Origin: Halomonas sp. GFAJ-1
GTDB taxonomy: Bacteria; Pseudomonadota; Gammaproteobacteria; Pseudomonadales; Halomonadaceae
Direction of reading: 5' to 3'
Length of the DNA stretch: 64,000 bases
NCBI GenBank assembly: GCA_002966495.1
Contig: CP016490.1
Span: forward strand, 2,418,001 to 2,482,000
Positions within the stretch are counted from its first letter, which is position 1, and every line of letters starts with the position of its first letter. This document shows positions 43,855 through 52,568 of the stretch, piece after piece. Made by a program: the position numbers and the translations under genes. The notes below the pieces were generated by a model. It was not told where the DNA came from, ran no database searches, and was given only the letters and a program-made list of their open reading frames with translations.

Positions 43855-44232
43855 GTGATTGTGGGTATTGGTTCTGATATTGCGCGGGTAGAACGCTTTG
43901 CTCGCGCTATCCAGCGACATGGGCCACGTTTTGCAGCGCGTATTCTAGGGTCTCAAGAGCAATCCGTTTGGCGTCAAAAAGGTGAGCCGGAGGCCTACCT
44001 AGCTAAGCGTTTCGCTGCTAAAGAGGCCTTCGTAAAAGCCCTTGGACTTGGTTTGCGCAGCGGTATGCAGTGGAGTGATATCCAAGTCGTCAATGACGCA
44101 TTAGGTAAGCCAAGCTTCGTACTGACCGGCGAAGCACAGCGCCTGTTTCAAGCCAGCGGCGCGACTACCGCTCATGTAACCCTTAGCGATGAGGCGGACT
44201 ACGCGGTGGCTTTTGTGATTCTCGAAGCCTAG
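43855..44232 (+). CDS. acpS: Holo-[acyl-carrier-protein] synthase
   Basis: Transfers the 4'-phosphopantetheine arm from CoA to apo-ACP. 125 residues from GTG 43855. The Mg-binding Asp is in GIGSDIARVERF (D8) and the second acid residue is in KRFAAKEAFVKALG, both hallmark motifs. It lies 23 bases after pdxJ and overlaps the convergent gacS 3' end by 4 bases. Confidence 0.96.
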   Translation: MIVGIGSDIARVERFARAIQRHGPRFAARILGSQEQSVWRQKGEPEAYLAKRFAAKEAFVKALGLGLRSGMQWSDIQVVNDALGKPSFVLTGEAQRLFQASGATTAHVTLSDEADYAVAFVILEA

Positions 44233-46928
44233 GGCCTAACCAAGGTATCGCGCTGGGCCTGGAGTCGCTCCATGGCGTTGTATAGCTCATTAAGTAAGCC
44301 TTCAGCGTTATTTAAACCGCTGGTGCGCAAGCGCGTCTCTAAGCTTTCCACCAGCAAGGCTAGCTCTGGGGCACCACAGTAGCGGCTGGCGCCGTTTAAG
44401 CCGTGCACCCAGTCTAACAGCGTCGTTAAGTCGTGCGCTTCGTAGGCACTGCGCATCTTCTGCTGGCTCTCCGCCAGACTATCGACTAAACGTTTTAACT
44501 GCTCTCTAGCTAGATGCTCTTTACCCCCTGCTAAGCGTGTGCCTAGCACTAAGTCAATAACGGGTAGCTTGTCGGGTGCAGGCGGCAACGCCTGGGCAGC
44601 ACTCGGCTCAATGTGGGTTTTCTGTGCCAGCGGTGCAACGCCTAAAAAGCGTTGCAAGAGTTGCTGAAGCTGCGCTTCGTCCACCGGCTTGATCAGTACA
44701 TCGTCTAACCCCTCTGTTAGCCACTGTTGTCGCTCGCTGCCAAGCGCATGGGCCGTAACCGCAATAATCGGGCAGCGCGCCCAGCTATTATTGATACGGC
44801 GGAGCGCTTTGGTGGTTTGAACGCCATCCATCCCTGGCATGCGAATATCCATGAGTACTAAATCAGCGGTTTCCTGGCGAGCATACTCAAGCGCTTCCTG
44901 GCCGCTTGCGGCGAGCGCGATCTTAATATGCTCATTCTCCAGCATGGCTTTTAACAGCTCACGATTAGGGGTGTTGTCATCCACGATAAGAATGTTTAGC
45001 AACGATGAAGGCAGCGTGCGTACCGTCGTTGGGGAGTTAATCTGTACTGGTTGGCTGGGTTGTAACAGTTGCTTAATGGTGGTGACCAACTGTGCGCGGG
45101 TAAAGGGCTTACACAACATCTCACCGCCGTTTGGCAGCACCCATTGAGGTAAATCCAAACTGGAGGTGTTGGCCAGTATCAACGTCGGGCAAAGCGTTTC
45201 GGCAATGACAGATTGCCAGTAGTTTTTGCGATCGCCTGCAAAGTCTTCGGCTTCTAGCCCTAAAATGATTAGCTCTTCATTTCCGGCTTCAATAAATGTC
45301 ACTGGATTGGCTCCCCATCGCTCTAGCAGGTGTTCAAGCACATGGCGAGTAGCGAGGTGGGGTTCGTGGATTCGTATGGTGGGGTTTGCCAAGGCTATTT
45401 CGGGCGGCCGTTCGTCGGCTAAATGCGCCAGCAAAGGAAGCGTAAAAGAGAACGTAGCACCGTGGCCAAGCTCACTGTTGACGCTAATTGTTCCCCCCAT
45501 GCGCTCAATCAGCTGCCGACAGATGGTTAAGCCCAAGCCGCTGCCACCAAATTGGCGCGAGTGACTAGGCTCAGCCTGCGAAAACGCGCTAAATAACTGC
45601 TTTTGCTGCTCATCGCTTAACCCAATGCCTGTATCGCTGACGCTAATATTCAGCACCACATGCCGGCCTTCCAGAGTGTCTAGCATCACCCGAACAATGA
45701 CTTCTCCTTTTGTGGTGAATTTTAAAGCATTGCTGATAAGGTTGCTGAGCACCTGATGAATACGTAGTGGGTCGCCGCACAGCGGCGTAGGCACATCATC
45801 GTAAACCATCGCGACCAGATGGAGCCGTTTCCGCTGGGCTTCCGGAGCGTAGAGACCAACGACTTCATCGACCAGCGCGACAACATCCACCTCAACCTCT
45901 TCTAAGGTAAGCCGGTCGGCTTCCAGCTTGGAAAAATCGAGCACATCATTAACCAGCATAAGCAAGTTATCGCACGCCCGGTGAACGTGCTCTAGCCACT
46001 CCTGTTGGCGGGCATCCAGCGTTGAACGGCCGAGTAAACGACAAAAGCCGATAATGCCATTGAGCGGCGTGCGAATTTCATGGCTCATGTTGGCTAAAAA
46101 TTCCGATTTCACCGCGTTGGCGCGCAGGGCGCTGCGGTGAGCAAGGTCGAGCTTGATATTTTGTTCTTCAATGGTCTCCATGGACTCTTGAAGCTCACTG
46201 GTAGCCTGCTCGATTTGGTTCTGCATATCCTGCTGCGCCTGCTGTAAGTGCTCAGCTAGGCTATTAATATGCCCGGTGAGCTGTTTAAGCTCGCGGGGAT
46301 TTGCCTCCGACAAATACAGTCGATAATCCCCTCGAGATAAACGGTAAAGCGCTTGGTTGGCTTCTTCAATGGGGCGGGTGGTATAGCGGCTGATAGCATA
46401 GGCGATCAAAAAAAGCAGTAAGCCCAGCAGCATGCCGCCTAAACTGAAACTGGCGATTTTTTTATAGCGCTCTAACGTAAGCGCTCGCGTTTCCATTTCG
46501 GCCTCTAACCAGCCAGTGCCCGAGCGGCGTGTGTGATCACTAGAGTGCGCGGTGAGTGGCACCTGCAGTCGCCAGACCTCCTCTTCCTGAGTCACAGATG
46601 TGGCATCAGGCGCATGGAGGCGTGGGGGCGGGGGCATAGAGCGGCCAAGCACTAAGAGACGATTACCTTGTTCATCAAACAGCGTAACGGCGCGAAAACC
46701 ACGGTGCTCTAGGAGCTGTCTGGCAATATCCTCAAGGCGTTGGAGGTCGCCATCGATCATTGCACTGCCCAAGCTCGGGGCAGTCAGTTCGCCAGCGCTA
46801 ACCAGGCGCTCTTTGAGTACCTTACGGCCAGTCAGGTCGCTCTGTACCACCAGCAAGATGGCCATGAAGGCGTAGACCAGCAGAGGAAAACCCAGTAGGG
46901 CAAACAGCAGGCGCGTGTTCAAAGACAT
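44229..46928 (-). CDS. gacS: Hybrid sensor histidine kinase GacS/BarA type
   Basis: 899 residues from ATG 46928 (a longer frame from 46979 is rejected). Order: helix (about 10-30), periplasmic loop, second helix (about 160-180), HAMP, coiled coil, HisKA with H283 (SHEIRTPLNG), HATPase, a first receiver-like domain that lacks the phospho-Asp (about 510-630), a second receiver with D694 (VLMDIRMPG), and a C-terminal Hpt with H842 (WVHGLNGASRYCG). This tripartite layout is that of GacS/BarA, which signals to GacA/UvrY and the Csr small RNAs. Divergent from cysM, as often in gammaproteobacteria. Confidence 0.92.
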   Translation of the reverse strand: MSLNTRLLFALLGFPLLVYAFMAILLVVQSDLTGRKVLKERLVSAGELTAPSLGSAMIDGDLQRLEDIARQLLEHRGFRAVTLFDEQGNRLLVLGRSMPPPPRLHAPDATSVTQEEEVWRLQVPLTAHSSDHTRRSGTGWLEAEMETRALTLERYKKIASFSLGGMLLGLLLFLIAYAISRYTTRPIEEANQALYRLSRGDYRLYLSEANPRELKQLTGHINSLAEHLQQAQQDMQNQIEQATSELQESMETIEEQNIKLDLAHRSALRANAVKSEFLANMSHEIRTPLNGIIGFCRLLGRSTLDARQQEWLEHVHRACDNLLMLVNDVLDFSKLEADRLTLEEVEVDVVALVDEVVGLYAPEAQRKRLHLVAMVYDDVPTPLCGDPLRIHQVLSNLISNALKFTTKGEVIVRVMLDTLEGRHVVLNISVSDTGIGLSDEQQKQLFSAFSQAEPSHSRQFGGSGLGLTICRQLIERMGGTISVNSELGHGATFSFTLPLLAHLADERPPEIALANPTIRIHEPHLATRHVLEHLLERWGANPVTFIEAGNEELIILGLEAEDFAGDRKNYWQSVIAETLCPTLILANTSSLDLPQWVLPNGGEMLCKPFTRAQLVTTIKQLLQPSQPVQINSPTTVRTLPSSLLNILIVDDNTPNRELLKAMLENEHIKIALAASGQEALEYARQETADLVLMDIRMPGMDGVQTTKALRRINNSWARCPIIAVTAHALGSERQQWLTEGLDDVLIKPVDEAQLQQLLQRFLGVAPLAQKTHIEPSAAQALPPAPDKLPVIDLVLGTRLAGGKEHLAREQLKRLVDSLAESQQKMRSAYEAHDLTTLLDWVHGLNGASRYCGAPELALLVESLETRLRTSGLNNAEGLLNELYNAMERLQAQRDTLVRP

Positions 46929-47019
46929 GTAAGAAGCTCGTTGATTCAATGAGGTTGCCTGTCCACTCACAGGCAGCACCGATATAATGCAGCATAACGG
47001 TTACGATAAGGAACGTAAG

Positions 47020-47916
47020 ATGAATTATCCCACGTTAGAAGATGTGGTTGGCAATACGCCCCTTGTGCGCTTAAAGCGAATTACCGCTGGCCGCAACAAT
47101 ACGTTGCTAGCCAAGCTGGAAGGCAATAACCCGGCGGGTTCTGTTAAAGACCGCCCGGCACTTTCGATGCTCAGTGAAGCCGAAGCGCGTGGAGAAATTA
47201 CGCCAGGCGATACGTTAATCGAAGCAACATCGGGTAATACGGGGATAGCTCTTGCCATGGCGGCAGCCATAAAAGGCTACAACATGGTGTTGGTGATGCC
47301 TGAAAATGCCTCGGCTGAGCGTAAGCAGGCCATGGCGGCTTATGGCGCTAAGCTGATTTCTGCCAGTAAAGAAGGCGGTATGGAAGAGGCGCGGGATATT
47401 GCCGATGCGATGATAGCCAGAGGCGAGGGCAAGCCACTAAACCAGTTTGCCAATCCAGATAACCCACTGGCGCATTACCGCACAACCGGCCCCGAGGTTT
47501 GGCAGCAAACCGGCGGCGAGGTGACGCACTTTGTTAGTTCGATGGGCACCACTGGCACCATTATGGGGGTTTCCCGCTATCTTAAAGAGCAGAAAGAAGC
47601 GATTCAAATCGTTGGGCTTCAGCCCGCTGACGGCGCCAGCATTCCTGGCATTCGCCGCTGGCCACAAGAGTATTTGCCCGCGATTTTTGAAGCGCCCCGC
47701 GTCGACGTCACGCTAGACATCGGCCAGCAAGAAGCCGAAGCGCACATGCGCCGTTTAGCCCGTGAAGAGGGCATTCTAGCCGGTGTGTCATCTGGCGGTT
47801 GCTTGGCGGGTGCGCTGCGCATTGCGGAACAAACGGAAAATGCCGTTATTGTGTTTATTGTGTGCGACCGTGGTGATCGTTATCTCTCAACAGGCCTGTT
47901 TGCCCCGGAGGTATAG
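47020..47916 (+). CDS. cysM: Cysteine synthase B
   Basis: PLP enzyme that makes cysteine from O-acetylserine, and can use thiosulfate. 298 residues from ATG 47020; a longer frame from 46987 is not supported, and GGAACGTAAG is upstream. EDVVGNTPLVRLKRI, EGNNPAGSVKDRPA with the PLP Lys, and EATSGNTGIALAMAAA are family marks. The GSVKDR motif and short length favour CysM over CysK. The stop lies next to the rlmD start. Confidence 0.94.
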   Translation: MNYPTLEDVVGNTPLVRLKRITAGRNNTLLAKLEGNNPAGSVKDRPALSMLSEAEARGEITPGDTLIEATSGNTGIALAMAAAIKGYNMVLVMPENASAERKQAMAAYGAKLISASKEGGMEEARDIADAMIARGEGKPLNQFANPDNPLAHYRTTGPEVWQQTGGEVTHFVSSMGTTGTIMGVSRYLKEQKEAIQIVGLQPADGASIPGIRRWPQEYLPAIFEAPRVDVTLDIGQQEAEAHMRRLAREEGILAGVSSGGCLAGALRIAEQTENAVIVFIVCDRGDRYLSTGLFAPEV

Positions 47917-49353
47917 ATGGCAATGTTGGGAAAACGGCGGCCCCCCCGCCCCGCCTCAGGGCACTCGGGCTTGGCGCGTACGCCTAGCGGTAAAGCACTG
48001 CAACCGAGCGATGCCGTAAAAAGTGATGCCTCCGCACCGCTGGTCATTGAGCGTTTAGCCCATGACGGGCGTGGTGTCGCCCATAACGCAGCGGGTAAAA
48101 CCGTATTTGTTAGCCAGGCGCTGCCCGGTGAGCAAGTAGTAGTAGGGGTGCACGTGACGCGCAAACGTTTTGATGAAGCGCATATCAAAACGCAGCTCAC
48201 TACCTCTGCGCAACGTGTGGTGCCGCCGTGCCCCCATTTTGGTCAGTGCGGTGGCTGCGATCTGCAGCATTTAGATATCAACGCCCAGCGTGCCCATAAG
48301 CGCGAAGTAGTCACCGAATTAATGGCCCGACAGGGCATTACGCTTGAGTCCATCGCCGCGATTAACGGTAGCCATGAAAGCTATCGGCGGCGAGCGCGGC
48401 TGGGCGTTAAAGTCGACGGGAGCGGCAGCGTGCTGCTTGGCTTTCGTGCGCCCCATAGCCACCGCTTGGTGGATATTCAGCAGTGTTATGTGCTGGTGCC
48501 GCAGTTGCAGGCGCTAATAGGGCCTTTACGGCAGCTGCTAGCCACGTTAGAAGCGCCGCGCCAAGTGGGCCATATTGAGCTTGTCGCCACGGAAGATGTC
48601 ACGTTAATACTGGTTCGCCAGTTAAAGGAGCACGCTCAAGATAACGCCCGCTGGCAATGTTTTGCTGATCAGCAGCAGGTAAGTTTAGGTGCGTGGTTAG
48701 GGCGCGAAGGCCCATCACTGCACTGGTATGGTGCAGCACCGCAATTGACAGATACGCTAACGCCCACTGCATCAGAGAGCGACTTGAGCAATACCCAGGC
48801 AAACTCTGCTCTAAACTTACAGTTTGCGCCCGGTGATTTCCTTCAGGTCAACGCGGAGGTCAATCAAAAAATGGTGGCCCAGGTGGCTGAATGGCTCTCT
48901 CCAGTCCAGGGGCAGCGGGTCGCTGATCTATTTGCGGGAATAGGCAACTTTAGCCTTCCTTTAGCAGCGGCAGGGGCCAAGGTGCACGCCGTGGAGGGTA
49001 ATCCCGCGATGGTTGAGCGCATCGCCGCCAATGCTCGTCTAAATCAGCTTGCCGTTTCTGTGCAACAGGCAGATTTAAGCGACGCAAAAACGGTACACGC
49101 CTTATTAAGTGAGCAGCCAATAGAAGCGCTGGTGCTTGATCCGCCGCGTAGTGGGGCAGAAGCGATTTGCCAAGCCTTAGGCCGACATAAAGTACCCAAA
49201 GTGGCTTACATTTCCTGCGACCCGGCAACCTTAGCCCGGGATGCGGCACACCTTGTGCATGCAGGTTACCGCGTCAAGCAAGTAGCGGTAGCAGATATGT
49301 TCCTGCACACTGCTCATATGGAAACGCTGATGCTGTTTGAATACGGGGGCTAG
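47917..49353 (+). CDS. rlmD: 23S rRNA (uracil-1939-C5)-methyltransferase
   Basis: 478 residues. TRAM domain at about 40-105, then Cys ligands of a 4Fe-4S cluster (CPHFGQCGGCDLQH), and a SAM fold with DLFAGIGNFSLPLA, LVLDPPRSGAEA and the catalytic Cys in VAYISCDPATLARDA. It methylates U1939 of 23S rRNA. It follows cysM without a gap and precedes relA, as in E. coli (rlmD-relA-mazG). Confidence 0.95.
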   Translation: MAMLGKRRPPRPASGHSGLARTPSGKALQPSDAVKSDASAPLVIERLAHDGRGVAHNAAGKTVFVSQALPGEQVVVGVHVTRKRFDEAHIKTQLTTSAQRVVPPCPHFGQCGGCDLQHLDINAQRAHKREVVTELMARQGITLESIAAINGSHESYRRRARLGVKVDGSGSVLLGFRAPHSHRLVDIQQCYVLVPQLQALIGPLRQLLATLEAPRQVGHIELVATEDVTLILVRQLKEHAQDNARWQCFADQQQVSLGAWLGREGPSLHWYGAAPQLTDTLTPTASESDLSNTQANSALNLQFAPGDFLQVNAEVNQKMVAQVAEWLSPVQGQRVADLFAGIGNFSLPLAAAGAKVHAVEGNPAMVERIAANARLNQLAVSVQQADLSDAKTVHALLSEQPIEALVLDPPRSGAEAICQALGRHKVPKVAYISCDPATLARDAAHLVHAGYRVKQVAVADMFLHTAHMETLMLFEYGG

Positions 49354-49421
49354 TTTGCCCATTGCATCAAGCCTCGGTGGCGGCCCGGCGAACGCCGTCA
49401 CCCTGAAAGGATGATATTGCC

Positions 49422-51698
49422 ATGGTGAAAGTGCGTGAAGACCAACCGCTCACTCAAAGCGGAAAAGTGGATATACAACAATGGTTAACGCGCCTTCAAG
49501 AGGATGTGCGCCTACGTGAACCCGAGAGGCTGCTGCAAGCCTGCGAACTGGCCGAACAGTTAGAGCGCGAGGCACCTAATACTCACCGCGTGTGGCTCTC
49601 GGCAGGCTCTAGTTTTCGTATGGGGCTTGAGATGGCCGACATACTGGCTGAGCTTAAGCTTGACCAGACAACCCTTGAGGCCGCCGTACTCTACCGTGCG
49701 GTGCGTGAAGGGCTACTCAGTATAGACGCAGTGACCAAGCGTTTTGGCAGTGAAGTCGCCCAGCTCATCGACGGTGTTTTACAAATGGCGGCTATTAGCT
49801 ATCCATTGACACCCAACCATGCCATGGGCCAGCACAATCAGCAGGAAAACCTGCGCAAAATGCTGGTTAACATGGTGGGTGATGTGCGCGTCGCGCTGAT
49901 TAAAATTGCTGAACGCACCTGCGCGCTGCGCCAAGTCAAAGATGCGCCCCGGGAAAAATGCCTTCAAGTTGCCCGTGAAGTGGCGGACATCTATGCGCCG
50001 CTTGCCCACCGTTTGGGGATTGGCCAAATTAAATGGGAGCTTGAAGACCTCTCGTTTCGCTACCTGCATGAAGACGATTACAAAGCGATTGCGAAGCTAT
50101 TGGCCGAAAAACGTCTGGATCGTGACCGTTATATCCATGACGTCGTGGAAACCCTCAAAAGCTTGATGGAAGCCCAGAACATACTGCGTTACGACGTTAG
50201 CGGTCGAGCGAAGCACATCTACTCCATTTGGCGCAAAATGAAGCGCAAGCGGATCGACTTTTCCCAGGTACACGACGTACGTGCAGTGCGAATCTTGGTA
50301 CCAGAAGTGACCGACTGCTATACCGTACTGGGAATCGTTCACTCATGCTGGCATCACGTGCCCAACGAGTTTGATGACTATATCGCCAACCCTAAGAAAA
50401 ACGGCTATCAGTCACTGCATACCGCTGTCATGGGGCCAGATAATAAGGTAATCGAGATTCAAATTCGCACCTTTGCCATGCACGATGAGGCAGAGCTAGG
50501 CGTCTGTGCCCACTGGCGCTATAAAGGCCACGATACCAATGCCAAAAGCCGCAGCTACGAAGAGAAAATCGCCTGGCTGCGTCAAGTATTGGAGTGGCAA
50601 GACGAAGTGGGCGGTTTTGGTGATCTTCGCGAAGGACTCTCAAGCGATGTTGCGCCCGATCGCAACTATGTATTTACCCCGGATGGTCACGTCATCGACC
50701 TACCGCGTATTGCCACGCCTATCGATTTCGCCTATCGGGTGCACACTGAAATTGGCCATCGCTGCCGAGGTGCCAAGGTCAATGGGCGTATTGTACCGCT
50801 GACCTATAAGCTAAAAACCGGCCAGCAGATTGAAATTTTGACGGCTACCAAGGGTGGCCCAAGCCGCGACTGGCTCAACCCAAACCTGGGCTATGTGCGC
50901 ACTTCCCGAGCGCGGGCCAAAATACAAGCGTGGTTTAAATATCAGGCCCGGGATCAAAACCTTGAGGAAGGGCGCGCTCTGTTCGAGCGGGAAATGCGCC
51001 GTTTGGATGTGGAAGGGCTAGACCTTATCCAGCTGGCCAAAGCCGTTAACTACCAAAACGCTGATGATATGTATGCAGCGCTGGGGGCGGGCGATCTACG
51101 TATTGGCCAAGTGCTTCACCAAGCTCAGCAGCTATTTGGTGAAACCGACGACCAAGAACAGCTCCAACGGCTACTGGCTAAGCCACGCCGCCAGCCCAGT
51201 AAAGCCACTCAAAGTGATATTACGGTGCTAGGGGTGGGCAACCTGAAAACCAGTATGGCGAACTGCTGTAGCCCGGTACCCGGTGAACCTATTGTCGGCT
51301 TTATTACCCAGGGTCGAGGGGTGACGGTGCACCGTCAGGAGTGTGCCAATATTCTTCAATTGCGCATGGATGAGCCTCAGCGCATTATCGAAGTTGAGTG
51401 GGGCGAGCGCGCCCATACCCGCTATCCGGTGACCATTGAAATTCAAGCCTGGGATCGTTCAGGTCTGCTACGGGATGTCACGGGGCTTCTGGGCAATGAA
51501 AAGGTGAACGTGCTTGCGGTGAATACCCTGACCGATACGGATGAGGGTATTGCCCGGCTGCGTATTACCCTGGAAGTAGATGGTCTTGAATCCCTAGGCC
51601 GGCTCTTCTCACGGCTTCAGCAGCTGCCTAACGTGACCGAGGTGCGCCGATTGCGTAACGCCGATCCAGAGAAAAGTACCCGTAAGGGAGGGGCCTAA
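49422..51698 (+). CDS. relA: GTP pyrophosphokinase RelA
   Basis: Makes (p)ppGpp on amino-acid-starved ribosomes. 758 residues. The N-terminal hydrolase domain lacks the metal-binding His-Asp pair (AAVLYRAVREG in its place), so only synthesis is expected. The synthetase has YQSLHTAVMGPDNKVIEIQIRT (two blocks) and CAHWRYK; TGS (VFTPDGHVIDLP), the conserved Cys-rich ZFD (NCCSPVPGEPIVGFIT) and ACT domain follow. The RelA branch, rather than SpoT, also fits its place between rlmD and mazG. ATG 49422 follows AAAGGATG. Confidence 0.96.
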   Translation: MVKVREDQPLTQSGKVDIQQWLTRLQEDVRLREPERLLQACELAEQLEREAPNTHRVWLSAGSSFRMGLEMADILAELKLDQTTLEAAVLYRAVREGLLSIDAVTKRFGSEVAQLIDGVLQMAAISYPLTPNHAMGQHNQQENLRKMLVNMVGDVRVALIKIAERTCALRQVKDAPREKCLQVAREVADIYAPLAHRLGIGQIKWELEDLSFRYLHEDDYKAIAKLLAEKRLDRDRYIHDVVETLKSLMEAQNILRYDVSGRAKHIYSIWRKMKRKRIDFSQVHDVRAVRILVPEVTDCYTVLGIVHSCWHHVPNEFDDYIANPKKNGYQSLHTAVMGPDNKVIEIQIRTFAMHDEAELGVCAHWRYKGHDTNAKSRSYEEKIAWLRQVLEWQDEVGGFGDLREGLSSDVAPDRNYVFTPDGHVIDLPRIATPIDFAYRVHTEIGHRCRGAKVNGRIVPLTYKLKTGQQIEILTATKGGPSRDWLNPNLGYVRTSRARAKIQAWFKYQARDQNLEEGRALFEREMRRLDVEGLDLIQLAKAVNYQNADDMYAALGAGDLRIGQVLHQAQQLFGETDDQEQLQRLLAKPRRQPSKATQSDITVLGVGNLKTSMANCCSPVPGEPIVGFITQGRGVTVHRQECANILQLRMDEPQRIIEVEWGERAHTRYPVTIEIQAWDRSGLLRDVTGLLGNEKVNVLAVNTLTDTDEGIARLRITLEVDGLESLGRLFSRLQQLPNVTEVRRLRNADPEKSTRKGGA

Positions 51699-52534
51699 TG
51701 CGTTACCGCTTAGATGACCTGTTAACGCTGATGCAAGTGTTGCGCGATACCCAACAGGGCTGCCCGTGGGATATTAAGCAGAACTGGGACAGCATTGTGC
51801 CCCATACCCTAGAAGAGGCCTACGAGGTTGCCGATGCCATTGAACGCCGTGCCTATGATGAGTTGCCCGGCGAGCTAGGCGACCTGCTCTTTCAAGTGGT
51901 GTATTACGCTCAGTTTGGCGCAGAAGAGCAGCGTTTTGACTTTCACGACATCGTCGATACGCTGACCGCGAAAATGCTGCGACGCCACCCGCACGTGTTT
52001 CCCGACGGCACCCTGGCATCTCGGCGTCCGCCGGGGGTGAATGCAGAGGATGTACAAACCCAGCAGGTAAACTCACGCTGGGAAGCGCTGAAAGCGGGTG
52101 AACGCGCTGAGCGTGCCCAGCAATCTGTTTCGGTACTCGACGATGTGCCGCGTACACTGCCTGCGCTGAGCCGTGCGTCAAAACTTTCCAAACGCGCTGC
52201 CCGGGTCGGTTTTGACTGGCCGGATGCCCGCGGAGTACTGGATAAAATTCGTGAAGAACTGGCGGAAGTGGAAGAGGCGCTTGCCGCCGATGATCTCCCG
52301 CATGCTCAAGAAGAAGTGGGCGACTTACTATTTGCCGTTACTAATTTAGCGCGCACTCTGGGAGCCGATCCTGAACAGTGCCTGCGCGCCACCAACAGTA
52401 AATTCGAACGCCGCTTTCGCTACGTTGAACGCGCGCTTGCCGAAGACGACTGCCCGATCAGTGAGGCATCGCTTGACGAGATGGAAGCCCACTGGCAAGC
52501 CGCAAAAGGCCAAGAACAACAGTTAACCTCTTAA
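51698..52534 (+). CDS. mazG: Nucleoside triphosphate pyrophosphohydrolase MazG
   Basis: 278 residues. Two MazG domains, each with EExxE and ExxD metal sites: EEAYEVADAIE (about 32-42) with GELGDLLFQVVYYAQ, and EELAEVEEALA with EEVGDLLFAVTNLAR. It hydrolyses NTPs and dNTPs and lowers (p)ppGpp in E. coli, which fits its place after relA. The start overlaps the relA stop by one base. Confidence 0.95.
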   Translation: MRYRLDDLLTLMQVLRDTQQGCPWDIKQNWDSIVPHTLEEAYEVADAIERRAYDELPGELGDLLFQVVYYAQFGAEEQRFDFHDIVDTLTAKMLRRHPHVFPDGTLASRRPPGVNAEDVQTQQVNSRWEALKAGERAERAQQSVSVLDDVPRTLPALSRASKLSKRAARVGFDWPDARGVLDKIREELAEVEEALAADDLPHAQEEVGDLLFAVTNLARTLGADPEQCLRATNSKFERRFRYVERALAEDDCPISEASLDEMEAHWQAAKGQEQQLTS

Positions 52535-52568
52535 ACTATCAACGCGTCCCCGCAAGGAGGCCATGCCA

